Source of the DNA: Lysobacter sp.
GTDB taxonomy: Bacteria; Pseudomonadota; Gammaproteobacteria; Xanthomonadales; Xanthomonadaceae
Length of the DNA: 64,000 nucleotides
Direction: 5' to 3'
Assembly: GCA_008015835.1 (NCBI GenBank)
Contig: SSGH01000013.1
Span: 264,148-328,147, forward strand
Below, piece after piece: positions 8,862 through 17,919 of the stretch; position 1 is the stretch's first letter; every line of letters begins with the position of its first letter. The translations under genes and the position numbers were made by a program. The notes under the pieces are model-generated. The model worked only from the letters and a program-made list of their open reading frames with translations, was not told where the DNA came from and did not search any database.

Positions 8862-11642
8862 ATGCACGACACCCACGACACCTTCGGTACCCGCACGCGT
8901 TTGGAGGTCGGCGGCCGCGCCTACGCCTACTTCAGCCTGCCGCGGTTGGAGGCGCGATTGGGATCGCTCGCCCACCTGCCCTACGCCATGAAAATCCTGC
9001 TGGAGAATCTGCTGCGGCACGAGGATGGGGTGAGCGTCCTGCCCGAGCACATCGAAGCCGTGGCGCGGTGGCGCGCGACCGAGGCCTCCGAGACCGAAAT
9101 CGCGTTCATGCCCGCGCGCGTCGTGCTGCAGGATTTCACCGGCGTGCCCTGCGTGGTCGACCTCGCCGCGATGCGCGACGCGATGCGCGCGCTCGGCGGC
9201 GATCCCAAGCGCATCAATCCGCTGATTCCGTCGGAATTGGTGATCGATCATTCGGTGCAAGTGGACGCCTTCGGCACGCCGCAGGCGCTCGACCTCAACG
9301 GCCGCATCGAATTCGAGCGGAACCGAGAACGCTACGGCTTCCTGCGCTGGGGCCAGAACGCGTTCGATAACTTCAAAGTGGTGCCGCCGAACACCGGCAT
9401 CGTGCATCAGGTGAATTTGGAGCACTTGGCGCGAGTGACGATGACGCGCGAGATCGCGCGCGCCGACGGCGGCGTCGAGACCTATGCGTTCCCGGATTCG
9501 GTGTTCGGCACCGACAGCCACACCACGATGATCAACGGCCTCGGCGTGCTCGGTTGGGGCGTCGGCGGAATCGAAGCGGAAGCCGCGATGCTCGGCCAGC
9601 CGTCGTCGATGCTGATTCCGCAGGTGGTGGGCTTCGAGTTGACCGGCCGCTTGCCCGAAGGCGCGACCGCGACGGACTTGGTGTTGACCGTCACCCAGAT
9701 GCTGCGCAGGCACGGCGTGGTCGGGAAATTCGTCGAATTCTTCGGCGACGGGCTCGCGCAATTGCCGTTGGCCGATCGCGCGACGATCGCCAACATGGCC
9801 CCGGAATACGGCGCGACCTGCGGCATGTTCCCGATCGACGCCGAATCGCTGAATTACCTGCGTTTGTCGGGCCGCGATGAGGCGCACATCGCGCTGGTCG
9901 AGGCCTACGCCAAAGCGCAGGGCCTCTGGCACGACGCGAACACGCCGCGCGCGGCATACTCGGCGACGCTGCGCTTGGATCTCGGCGATGTCCGCCCCTC
10001 GTTGGCCGGACCGAAACGGCCGCAGGATCGCGTGCTGCTGGAAGACGTCAAGGCGGACGCGCAAAAAGCGCTGGCCGATTTTTCCGCGAGCCGCGCGTCG
10101 AAAAAAACCGCGGCGCAAGTGGCCGAGTTCGTCGGCGAAGGCGGCGCGCAGCCGCAGGCCGAGCATCTGGCGGCGAAGCCTGTCGCCAAGATCAGGCTGC
10201 ACGACCGCGATTGCGAACTGACCGACGGCTCGGTGGTGATCGCGGCGATCACATCGTGCACCAACACCTCCAATCCGGCGGTGATGCTGGGCGCCGGCCT
10301 GCTCGCGCGCAATGCGGTCGCGAAAGGCCTGCGCAGCGCGCCGTGGGTCAAGACCTCGCTGGGGCCGGGATCGCGCGTCGTCACCGATTACCTGAAACGC
10401 GCGGGGCTGCTCGACGACCTCGAAACGTTGGGATTCCACGTCGTCGGCTACGGTTGCACCACCTGCATCGGCAATTCGGGACCGCTGCCGGACGCGGTGT
10501 CGAAAGGCATCGCCGAAGGCGATTTGGCGGTCGCTTCGGTGCTGTCGGGCAATCGCAACTTCGAAGGCCGCGTGCATCCGGAAGTGAAACTGAATTATCT
10601 GGCCTCGCCGCCGTTGGTGGTGGCGTACGCGCTGGCGGGGACGATCGAGATCGACCTCACTCGCGAGCCGCTGGGCAAGGATTCGGACGGGGCGCCGGTG
10701 TTCCTGCGCGATCTGTGGCCCAGCAATCGCGAGATCGGCGACCTCATCGCGGCGACGCTCGGCCCGGAGATGTTCGCGCAGACCTACGCCGACGTGTTCG
10801 CGGGCGATGCGCGCTGGAACGCGATGGCCTCGCCGGTGGGCGAAGCCTATGCCTGGGATCCGGCCTCGACCTACATCAAACATCCGCCGTATTTCGAAGG
10901 CATGCGCGCGACGGCCGGGACGATCGAGGATATCCGCGGCGCGCGCGTACTCGGTTCGTTCGGCGATTCGATCACCACCGACCACATCTCGCCGGCCGGT
11001 AACATCAAAGCCGATTCGCCCGCGGGCCGCTACCTGCGCGCGCGCGGCGTGCAGCCGGCCGACTTCAACAGCTACGGCTCGCGCCGCGGCAACGACGACG
11101 TGATGGTGCGCGGCACGTTCGCCAACATCCGCATCAAGAACCGCATGCTGGGCGGCGAGGAAGGCGGCGATACGCGGCACTATCCGTCCGGCGAAAAACT
11201 CGCGATCTACGATGCCGCGATGCGCTACAAAGCCGAGGGCGTTCCGCTGGTGGTGCTGGCCGGCAAGGAATACGGCACCGGCTCCAGCCGCGACTGGGCC
11301 GCGAAAGGCACGCTGCTGCTGGGCGTGAAGGCGGTGATCGCGGAGAGCTTCGAGCGCATTCATCGCTCGAATCTGGTCGGCATGGGCGTGCTGCCGCTGC
11401 AGTTCATGGACGGCGAGAACGCCGAAACCTTGGGACTGGACGGCTCGGAAGTCGTGGACATCGTCGGCTTGCGCGACGGCGCCGCGAAAACCGTTGAGGT
11501 GCGCGCACGCAAAGCCGACGGCGCCGACGTGCGTTTCGAGACGCGCGTTCTGCTGCTGACGCCGAAGGAAACGGAGTACTTCCGTCACGGCGGCATCCTG
11601 CATTACGTGCTTCGCCAACTGGCCGCGAAGCCCAGCGCCTAA
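8862..11642 (+). CDS. acnA: aconitate hydratase A (RpfA)
   Basis: This 926-residue aconitase has the AcnA/IRP domain order. Iron-sulfur ligands are visible as SCTNTSNP and the CTTC pair in YGCTTCIGNSG, and the C-terminal swivel domain carries GTGSSRDWAAKG. It interconverts citrate and isocitrate; apo-AcnA proteins can also bind mRNA. In Xanthomonas this gene is rpfA, described as affecting extracellular enzyme production and iron homeostasis. Its 3' end has been copied: 120 bases spanning the last codons and downstream hairpin recur 151 bases further on. Confidence 0.97.
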   Translation: MHDTHDTFGTRTRLEVGGRAYAYFSLPRLEARLGSLAHLPYAMKILLENLLRHEDGVSVLPEHIEAVARWRATEASETEIAFMPARVVLQDFTGVPCVVDLAAMRDAMRALGGDPKRINPLIPSELVIDHSVQVDAFGTPQALDLNGRIEFERNRERYGFLRWGQNAFDNFKVVPPNTGIVHQVNLEHLARVTMTREIARADGGVETYAFPDSVFGTDSHTTMINGLGVLGWGVGGIEAEAAMLGQPSSMLIPQVVGFELTGRLPEGATATDLVLTVTQMLRRHGVVGKFVEFFGDGLAQLPLADRATIANMAPEYGATCGMFPIDAESLNYLRLSGRDEAHIALVEAYAKAQGLWHDANTPRAAYSATLRLDLGDVRPSLAGPKRPQDRVLLEDVKADAQKALADFSASRASKKTAAQVAEFVGEGGAQPQAEHLAAKPVAKIRLHDRDCELTDGSVVIAAITSCTNTSNPAVMLGAGLLARNAVAKGLRSAPWVKTSLGPGSRVVTDYLKRAGLLDDLETLGFHVVGYGCTTCIGNSGPLPDAVSKGIAEGDLAVASVLSGNRNFEGRVHPEVKLNYLASPPLVVAYALAGTIEIDLTREPLGKDSDGAPVFLRDLWPSNREIGDLIAATLGPEMFAQTYADVFAGDARWNAMASPVGEAYAWDPASTYIKHPPYFEGMRATAGTIEDIRGARVLGSFGDSITTDHISPAGNIKADSPAGRYLRARGVQPADFNSYGSRRGNDDVMVRGTFANIRIKNRMLGGEEGGDTRHYPSGEKLAIYDAAMRYKAEGVPLVVLAGKEYGTGSSRDWAAKGTLLLGVKAVIAESFERIHRSNLVGMGVLPLQFMDGENAETLGLDGSEVVDIVGLRDGAAKTVEVRARKADGADVRFETRVLLLTPKETEYFRHGGILHYVLRQLAAKPSA

Positions 11643-11702
11643 GCCTCGGTGACCGCGGAAGCCCGGCCCTCGCGCGCCGCGCGAGGGCGCTCGACGGCGC
11701 GC
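11583..11702 (+). repeat. direct repeat copy 1: acnA 3' end plus downstream hairpin
   Basis: The last roughly 20 codons of acnA, its stop, and the following GC-rich inverted repeat (CTCGCGCGCCGCGCGAG) are repeated almost exactly at 11734-11853. The copies differ by scattered single bases, and the offset is 151 bases. Confidence 0.9.
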
Positions 11703-11733
11703 GAACCGGTGGTTCGCGAACGCGCCCCTCGCC

Positions 11734-11853
11734 CGCCACGGCGGCATCCTGCACGACGTGCTTCGCCAACTCGCCGCGAAACCGAGCGCCTAAGCCTAGG
11801 TGACCGCGAAAGCCCGGCACTCGCGCGCCGCGCGAGGGCGCTCGACGGCGCGA
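11734..11853 (+). repeat. direct repeat copy 2: non-coding remnant of the acnA 3' end
   Basis: This is the second copy of the block at 11583-11702, including the in-frame stop (GCGCCTAA) and the same palindrome. It has no start codon of its own and no upstream acnA sequence, so it is a leftover duplicated segment, perhaps a second terminator. Confidence 0.88.
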
Positions 11854-12336
11854 ATCTGCGTGCGCCGCGCGAACGCAATCGAATGCGACGTTTAGCTGGG
11901 CTTGGTCGAATCCACGCGGTCGGCAGGGCGTCGTTACATCGCTGTTTCTTCGCACAGCGAGGGTTCAGCTAGTCGCCCATACGGTCACGTATGCTCCGCC
12001 TCGAACGGATCGAAACGGATCGCGAGCCGCCTAACAGCGGCCGCGGCGAAGGACCGCAACGGAGGGCACCGATGAACTCGCAACGCGCATGGCCGGCGAC
12101 TCGTTCGGCTCTCGGATTGCTGAAGACGGTCGCCGGTATGGCGACGCGTCGCGGATCGCGAGATCGACCCGCCGGATAGTCGATGGATCGCGCGTTCGGC
12201 GCAGTCGCACGCCTTGGGGCGACGCGACAGCGCACGACGCGAACACCATCGAAGCCACGCCGTCGCGGCGCGATGCGACGGCCACGCAACGCGACGCCCG
12301 TTCGCAGGGCGTCGACACACGACAGGAAGCGCAGGA
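11854..12336. other. gene-free stretch upstream of the diiron-oxygenase cluster
   Basis: No convincing coding region was found; the short open frames here are Arg-rich shadow translations. The stretch is less G+C-rich in places than its neighbours and should contain the promoter of the cluster starting at 12337. A Shine-Dalgarno AGGAAG lies at 12324-12329. No clear promoter boxes were recognised. Confidence 0.5.
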
Positions 12337-13254
12337 ATGACACTACAGACCGCCATGCCGGCCGAGGAATTACAGCGCATCGACGACGACCCGGTGTTCG
12401 TCTCGCGCCTGGAAAAGCTCACGCATCTCTCGCGCGAGCGCTACGTCAACACGTTCGCCGACATCGAATGGCCCGACGCCGTCCCCGACGACGAATGGTG
12501 GCTGTCCCCCGAACTGCTCAGCGTTCACGGCACCGAGTACGCCGAAACGCTGTCGGAAGCGCAGCTCAAGCGGCTTTCGAAGTGGGAATGCATCAACGCG
12601 TTCAGCCTGAACGTCGAGGGCGAGCGCGAATTGATCAGCGCGCTCTCGGCGCAGTTGTACGCGCCGGACCTACCCAACATCGAAACTTACATCCACCATT
12701 TCATCGACGAAGAGAATAAGCACCTCTGGTTCTTCGCGGAGTTCTGCCGACGCTACGGCGGCAAGATCTATTCCAGCAAGAAAATGGGCGTGGCGAACGA
12801 AGCTTTTTGCCGCGAAATGGGCTTTTTCCTGCTGTTCGCGCGGATTTTCCTGTTCGAGGAAATCGGCGGCTATTACAACGTGATCGCCGGCGGCGACGAC
12901 CGAGTTTCGCCGTTCGTGCGCACGATCCATCAAGTCCACCACGCCGACGAGGCCCGTCACATCACGTTCGGGCGCGCGATCCTCTCGCAGTCCAAGGACA
13001 TCGCCTTCCGTGCGGCCGATCCGGCCGAACGCGAGGCCGCGTTGGCGCATCTGCAGCGCTTCTTGACGATTTCCATCGAGGCTCTCTACCAGCCGGCGAT
13101 GTATCGCGACAGCGGCATCCCAGGCGGCGTCGCGCTGCGCAGGCAGCTTCTGGCGCATCCGGCCAGGCGCGCGCATCACGTCGCCGCGCTGCTGAAACGC
13201 CCGCTGAAATTCATGAACGACATCGGCATCCGATTGGAAGGGGACGCTCTATGA
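12337..13254 (+). CDS. AurF-family diiron oxygenase
   Basis: This is a 305-residue helical diiron protein. Two ExxH motifs are evident: EENKH (Glu126, His129) and DEARH (Glu205, His208). A preceding HH at 201-202, acidic residues in NVEGERE (94-98) and FEE (174-175) supply the remaining ligands, in the order seen in AurF/CmlI N-oxygenases. Such enzymes oxidise an amine to hydroxylamine or nitro, in some cases on a carrier-protein-bound substrate. The ATG at 12337 has AGGAAG upstream; the longer frame from 12214 lacks similarity. The stop overlaps the carrier-protein start by ATGA, so oxygenase and carrier are co-translated, fitting a carrier-bound substrate. The exact reaction is inferred. 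Confidence 0.85.
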   Translation: MTLQTAMPAEELQRIDDDPVFVSRLEKLTHLSRERYVNTFADIEWPDAVPDDEWWLSPELLSVHGTEYAETLSEAQLKRLSKWECINAFSLNVEGERELISALSAQLYAPDLPNIETYIHHFIDEENKHLWFFAEFCRRYGGKIYSSKKMGVANEAFCREMGFFLLFARIFLFEEIGGYYNVIAGGDDRVSPFVRTIHQVHHADEARHITFGRAILSQSKDIAFRAADPAEREAALAHLQRFLTISIEALYQPAMYRDSGIPGGVALRRQLLAHPARRAHHVAALLKRPLKFMNDIGIRLEGDAL

Positions 13255-13499
13255 ATACGACCGCCATTGCGGGTCTGGAAGCCCTGCGCGGCTGGCTGCT
13301 GGAAAAGCACCCGGACATCGAACGCATCGACGACGACATGGATTTGTTCGAACACAAGCTGATCGATTCGATCAACTTCGTCGAGTACATCCTGATCATC
13401 GAAGAGCTGATCGACCGCGAAATCCCGGTCGCCCCGGACCTGATGCAGAGAACGGCGACGCTCGCCAAGGTCCGCGAACATTTTCTCGTCGACGCCTAA
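13251..13499 (+). CDS. acyl/peptidyl carrier protein
   Basis: This 82-residue four-helix carrier protein has the phosphopantetheine attachment motif LIDSINF with Ser40. It is acidic, as carrier proteins usually are. It overlaps the diiron oxygenase by ATGA and is encoded near a free-standing adenylation enzyme, so the likely scheme is aminoacyl loading by the adenylation enzyme followed by oxidation on the carrier. Whether it carries an amino acid or a fatty acid cannot be decided from its own sequence. Confidence 0.88.
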   Translation: MNTTAIAGLEALRGWLLEKHPDIERIDDDMDLFEHKLIDSINFVEYILIIEELIDREIPVAPDLMQRTATLAKVREHFLVDA

Positions 13500-13504
13500 G
13501 GAAC

Positions 13505-13610
13505 CTCTGAACAATTCAGAGATTCCGCGCGCCATGGAGGGCGCGATCGCGGATCAATCGCCCAAGCGATTGATCCAGCGGGAGCGGACTCAGGCTCGGT
13601 CTGAGTCCGC
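13505..13610. repeat. array of four consecutive hairpins
   Basis: Four perfect or near-perfect inverted repeats follow each other: 13505-13521 (CTCTGAA/TTCAGAG), 13528-13545 (CGCGCC/GGCGCG), 13551-13576 (GGATCAATCG/CGATTGATCC) and 13584-13610 (GCGGACTCAG/CTGAGTCCGC). They occupy the gap between the carrier-protein and reductase genes. None has a T-tract. The array could be an interspersed element, an mRNA-stability structure or a small RNA. Confidence 0.8.
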
Positions 13611-13725
13611 GACGTCTGAATCACGCCAGGATGGCGTTATTCGGACCTTCCCTAACACCGACGAACCGCTTCGCCCGCGAAACCGCGACGCGACGCACGA
13701 TCCCCCACCCCATGGAGCTTTGGAC

Positions 13726-15771
13726 ATGCCGTCTTTCGAAACCCGCGACGTCAGCGCGCTCAACCCGCCCGCCTCGGCGAAACCAATCCTGCTGACCGGC
13801 GCGACCGGATTCCTCGGCGGCCACTTTCTGCTGCGTCGGATCGCATGGTCCGGCGAGGTCTACGCCATCGTTCGCGGCGATTCGATCGAACAAGCGCGCG
13901 CGCGGCTCTACGCGCATCTCGCCGACTGCGCGGCGTCCTACGGCGAGGCGCTGCCGAAATCGATGTTGGACGCCCGCCTGCGCGTGCTGCTCGGCGATAT
14001 CACCCGCCCGCTTTGCGGGATCGGCGCGGACACGATCGCGCGACTGCGCGCGTCCGGATTGCGCGAAGTGTGGCACTGCGCCGCGAGCCTGAAATTCGAA
14101 GACCGCCATCGCCAGGAGATCATCGAGCACAACGTCGAAGGCACCGGCAACATGCTGGCGCTGTTCCGCGCCCTGGCCGCGGGCGACGACGACGCCAACG
14201 CCGAGTTCGTGCATATCTCGACCGGCTACAGCGCCGGTAAAGTGCAGGGCGAGATCAAGGAAGAGCGGCACGCGCTGGATCGCGTCTACAACAACGTCTA
14301 CGAAGAAAGCAAAAATCTCGCGGAAAACCGCGTCGCCGACTTCTGCGACGCGCACGGACTGAGCTACCGTATTCTGCGCCCCACCATCGTCATGGGCCCG
14401 CGTGCGACGCATCGCAGCGGCACCACGCATTTCGGCGTCTACGGCTTCGTCAAGGAAGTGCGCCGCCTGCGCGAGACGCTGGTGAAACTCAAACATCGCC
14501 TGGAATTGGTGGGCAGCGAAGAGGCGACCGCCAATCTCACGCCGGTGGACGAATGCGTCTACGACATGCTGCGGCTGTCGTCCGAGGGCTTCGGCGAGCA
14601 GCGCTACTTCCATCTCAGCAATCCGCAAGGCGTGTCGATGCCGAAGCTGGTCGCGACGATCGACCAGAAGACCGGCGTGGATCGTCTGTCGTTCGTCGCG
14701 CAGAAGAGCCCGGACCCCAGCCCGCTGCAGGACCTCTTCGACGAACGCACCCGGTTCTATTCCGGCTACTACAACGCCGAGAAGCATTTCGCGCGCCGCG
14801 CCGCGCCGCAGCCGCAGGTCGATTGGGACGACGTCCACCTCTATCTCGACGAGTATCTGAACGAGTTGGAGCGCGAAGAAGCCGGCGGCATCGGCTTCCG
14901 CACGCAATCGGTGCGCATGCGCGACGGCGCGATGGTGAAGGTCTACAGCTGCGGCAATCCCACGCTGCCGCCGTTGATGCTCGCCAACGCGTACGGGATG
15001 CCGGCCGAATTCATGTGGCCGCTGGCGCAGCGCCTGCAGAACGACTTCCACGTCGTGACCTGGGAATGCCGCTGGGTGCCCACGCTCGACATCCCCTTCG
15101 ATCACACCGCCTGCGATTCCAGCGCGCATGCGCGCGATCTGGTCGATATCCAGCGCGGCCTGGGGCTCGGCCCGGTGGGCGTGGCCACCTGGAGCAGCGG
15201 CGCGCAGGTCGCGTTGCGCGCGATGGGCATGTTCCCCGAGAGCATCCACGCGGCCGTGCTGCTCAATCCCGGCGTTTCGATCAGCCCATCGGAGACGGTT
15301 CGCGTCACGCGGTTCGAGACCGGCATCCGCTCGCTGTTCGACAAGATTTCCGGCAACTACCGCATGGCCGAGAAGTACTGCGAACTGATTTACGGGGCCA
15401 GCGGCGCCGACGCCGGCGATACGAAGATGCTGAGCAGCATTCTAACCAGCACCGACCCGTATTTGATGTACATGACCAGCCTGCCGTTCCGTACGGCCGA
15501 ATCGCTGTTCCGCTACGCGAACATGATGCGCACGCTGTTCGCCGAGCGCGAGGACGCTTGGACCCACGACGTCGCTCAGCCGGTCGTGGTCTACGTCGCC
15601 GGCAAGGACATGGTCACGCACCCGGATCTCGGCCAAGCGCTGTGCGACGGCCTGCGCAACGGACAATTGCACTTCGACGAGGAAGGCGACCACTTCAGCC
15701 ACTACTACGACGATCGCGTCGCCGACCTGGTGCGCGGCCACCTGCTGACGCGTCTGCAGCAAGCGGCGTGA
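13726..15771 (+). CDS. thioester-reductase-like SDR fused to an alpha/beta-hydrolase
   Basis: This is a 681-residue two-domain protein. Residues about 20-400 form an extended short-chain dehydrogenase: nucleotide motif GATGFLGG (25-32), an STGYSAG segment, and catalytic Tyr192/Lys196 in YEESK. The family resembles the thioester reductase domains that release carrier-bound acyl groups as aldehydes. Residues about 420-681 form an alpha/beta-hydrolase with nucleophile elbow TWSSG (Ser near 490), an Asp in AGKDMVTHPD and a His in GDHFSHYY. The ATG at 13726 has GGAG eight bases upstream and fits the domain start; the longer frame from 13534 runs through the hairpin array. Release or trimming of the carrier-bound product is the likely role. 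Confidence 0.82.
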   Translation: MPSFETRDVSALNPPASAKPILLTGATGFLGGHFLLRRIAWSGEVYAIVRGDSIEQARARLYAHLADCAASYGEALPKSMLDARLRVLLGDITRPLCGIGADTIARLRASGLREVWHCAASLKFEDRHRQEIIEHNVEGTGNMLALFRALAAGDDDANAEFVHISTGYSAGKVQGEIKEERHALDRVYNNVYEESKNLAENRVADFCDAHGLSYRILRPTIVMGPRATHRSGTTHFGVYGFVKEVRRLRETLVKLKHRLELVGSEEATANLTPVDECVYDMLRLSSEGFGEQRYFHLSNPQGVSMPKLVATIDQKTGVDRLSFVAQKSPDPSPLQDLFDERTRFYSGYYNAEKHFARRAAPQPQVDWDDVHLYLDEYLNELEREEAGGIGFRTQSVRMRDGAMVKVYSCGNPTLPPLMLANAYGMPAEFMWPLAQRLQNDFHVVTWECRWVPTLDIPFDHTACDSSAHARDLVDIQRGLGLGPVGVATWSSGAQVALRAMGMFPESIHAAVLLNPGVSISPSETVRVTRFETGIRSLFDKISGNYRMAEKYCELIYGASGADAGDTKMLSSILTSTDPYLMYMTSLPFRTAESLFRYANMMRTLFAEREDAWTHDVAQPVVVYVAGKDMVTHPDLGQALCDGLRNGQLHFDEEGDHFSHYYDDRVADLVRGHLLTRLQQAA

Positions 15772-15784
15772 GCGACGCGACGCC

Positions 15785-17443
15785 ATGGACGCTCATAACG
15801 CCGTCGGTCTTTTTCTCGACTCGGTCGAACGCTTCCCGGACCGTCCCGCGCTGTGGGTCGACGGCCGCGTTTGGTCGTACGCCGAACTGCATGCGCAGGC
15901 GGAACGGCTCGCCGACCGCCTGCGCGCGCACGCCGGTCCCGTGTGCGCGACGCTGGGCGATCGCAGTCTGATCGCGTACTGCGCGCCGCTGGCGTGCATG
16001 CTGGCCGGCCGCATCCACGTGCCGCTGGGCGTGAGTTTCCCCGAAGAGCGCATGGCCGGAATTCTGCGGCGCACGCGGCCGTCGGTGCTGATCTGCGACC
16101 TCGGCGGCAGCGCGATGCTGCCGGGCCTCTTGGCGAAACTCGACTTCGCGCCGGCCGTGGTCTCGCTGGACCCCGAGTTCGACGCCATCGCGCCCCGCGC
16201 CGACGCGGCCGCGGCCGACATCGAGACGCCTGTCGACGCATCGCCCGACGCGAAGCTCGATGCGTCGGCGTCGGGTCTGGAGGTCGAAGACCGCGACATC
16301 GCCTACGTGCTCTTCACATCAGGCAGCACCGGCGTACCGAAGGGCGTCGCGGTCGGGCATCGCGCGCTCCGCGCCTATGTCGATGCGGTACGCGCGCTGT
16401 ATCCGGAACTCGACGAGCATCAGCGCTGCAGCCAGTTCTTCGAACCGACGTTCGATCTGTCGATGCACGACATGTTCGTCACCTGGGCGGTCGGCGCCTG
16501 CCTGTACGGCGTGCCGCGGTCGGCGCTGATGATGCCGACCGATTTCGTCAACGAGCACCGCCTGACCGTCTGGTTTTCGGTGCCGTCGCTGCTGGCCGCG
16601 CTCAATCGATTCCGGCAACTGCGCCCCGGGACGTTTCCATCGCTGCGCCTGTCGCTGTTCTGCGGCGAGGCCCTGCCCGGCCCGCTGGCCGGCGCGTGGC
16701 TTGAGGCCGCCCCGAACGCGCGCTGCGACAACATCTACGGCCCGACCGAGGCCACCATCGCCTGCACCGCGCATCGCGTGTCGCAGGCGGATGCGGCGCG
16801 CAAGGTGGTGCCGATCGGCACGGCGTTTCCGGCGATGGAGATCGCGGTGGTCGATGCCGAGGGCGCGCCTTGCGCGCAAGGCGAGACCGGCGAACTCTGG
16901 CTCGGCGGCGCGCAGCTCGCGTTCGGCTACTGGCGGGACCGCGAGCAAACCGCCGCCCGGTTCGTCGAACGCACGTTGCCGGGGTTGCGAAGCCCGCGCT
17001 GGTACCGCACCGGCGATCTGGCCGCGCTCGAAGCCGACGGCACCGCGCTGTTCCTCGGCCGCGCGGACCGTCAGATCAAACTGCGCGGCTACCGGATCGA
17101 GCTGCAGGACGTCGAAGCCCATCTGCGCGAAGTCTGCGCCGGCCCGGACAGCGCGGCCGAGGTCGCCGTGGTGCCGATCGTTCCGCCCGGCGGCGATGCG
17201 CCGGCCGGGCTCGCGGCCTTCGTGGTCTGCGCACATTACGACGCGCGCCAAGCCATGGCGGCGATGAAAGCGCGGCTGCCGCACTACATGGTGCCCTCGG
17301 AGGTGCACGTCTTGGATAAGCTGCCGCTCAACAGCAACGGCAAGGTCGACTACCCGGCGCTGGCCGCGGCGCAGCGCGCCCGCGCCGCGGCGCCGGAACG
17401 ACCGAACCGCACCATCGCCGCCCCCGCCCGAGAGAACGGATGA
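15785..17443 (+). CDS. free-standing amino-acid adenylation enzyme (AMP-dependent synthetase)
   Basis: This is a 552-residue ANL-superfamily enzyme. The ATP loop FTSGSTGVPKG (177-187), YGPTEATI, the TGD motif in YRTGDLA, and the C-terminal lysine motif LPLNSNGKVDY are all present. Asp224 in FDLSMHD aligns with the Asp that binds the amino group of alpha-amino acids in nonribosomal peptide and DltA-type domains, so an amino-acid substrate is more likely than a fatty acid. There is no attached carrier domain; the carrier at 13251 is the obvious partner. It begins 13 bases after the reductase and overlaps the HIT gene by ATGA. Confidence 0.87.
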   Translation: MDAHNAVGLFLDSVERFPDRPALWVDGRVWSYAELHAQAERLADRLRAHAGPVCATLGDRSLIAYCAPLACMLAGRIHVPLGVSFPEERMAGILRRTRPSVLICDLGGSAMLPGLLAKLDFAPAVVSLDPEFDAIAPRADAAAADIETPVDASPDAKLDASASGLEVEDRDIAYVLFTSGSTGVPKGVAVGHRALRAYVDAVRALYPELDEHQRCSQFFEPTFDLSMHDMFVTWAVGACLYGVPRSALMMPTDFVNEHRLTVWFSVPSLLAALNRFRQLRPGTFPSLRLSLFCGEALPGPLAGAWLEAAPNARCDNIYGPTEATIACTAHRVSQADAARKVVPIGTAFPAMEIAVVDAEGAPCAQGETGELWLGGAQLAFGYWRDREQTAARFVERTLPGLRSPRWYRTGDLAALEADGTALFLGRADRQIKLRGYRIELQDVEAHLREVCAGPDSAAEVAVVPIVPPGGDAPAGLAAFVVCAHYDARQAMAAMKARLPHYMVPSEVHVLDKLPLNSNGKVDYPALAAAQRARAAAPERPNRTIAAPARENG

Positions 17444-17919
17444 ACGACGACGCGACGCGCAACGATTGCATTTTCTGCGGCATCGCCGACGGGCGACTGC
17501 CCGCCAGCGTGGTCCACAAAGACGCCGATTGGCTGGCGGTGATGGATATCCACCCGATCCGCCAAGGCCATGTCCTGCTCATCCCGACACGTCACGTGAG
17601 CCGGCTCTCCGAGCTCGATCCGGCGGAGCGAGAGCGCCTGTTCGCGCTGGCCGACGCCATCGTCCGCGCGCAGGAAGCCGCAGGGTTCGCCGCCGGGGGC
17701 AGCAATCTGCTGCTCAACGACGGCGTCGCCGCGAACCAGCACATCCCGCATCTGCACCTGCACTGCATCCCGCGCCAGCGCGGCGACACCATCGGCTTCG
17801 GCCTGCGTCTGCTCGCGCGCACCTTCGGGCTATTCGGTCGCGGCGTCGATCGGGCCGCGCTGGACCGCGCGGCCGCGGCGATCGCCGAGCGCCTGCCCGC
17901 GTCGCGCGCGCTCGGCTGA
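17440..17919 (+). CDS. HIT-family nucleotide hydrolase
   Basis: This 159-residue histidine-triad protein has the HIT motif HIPHLHLH (His104, 106, 108) and N-terminal CIFCGI, as in Hint/PKCI-type members. Hint enzymes hydrolyse AMP-linked compounds, including aminoacyl-adenylates. Translational coupling to the adenylation enzyme (ATGA) suggests it clears misactivated or released aminoacyl-AMP; that link is inference. It is the last gene of the five-gene cluster. Confidence 0.88.
   Translation: MNDDATRNDCIFCGIADGRLPASVVHKDADWLAVMDIHPIRQGHVLLIPTRHVSRLSELDPAERERLFALADAIVRAQEAAGFAAGGSNLLLNDGVAANQHIPHLHLHCIPRQRGDTIGFGLRLLARTFGLFGRGVDRAALDRAAAAIAERLPASRALG

Noticed and set aside
8673..11747. Open frame of more than 1000 codons opposite acnA
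   Set aside because: Shadow of acnA in a high-G+C genome; composition and lack of any motif argue against coding.
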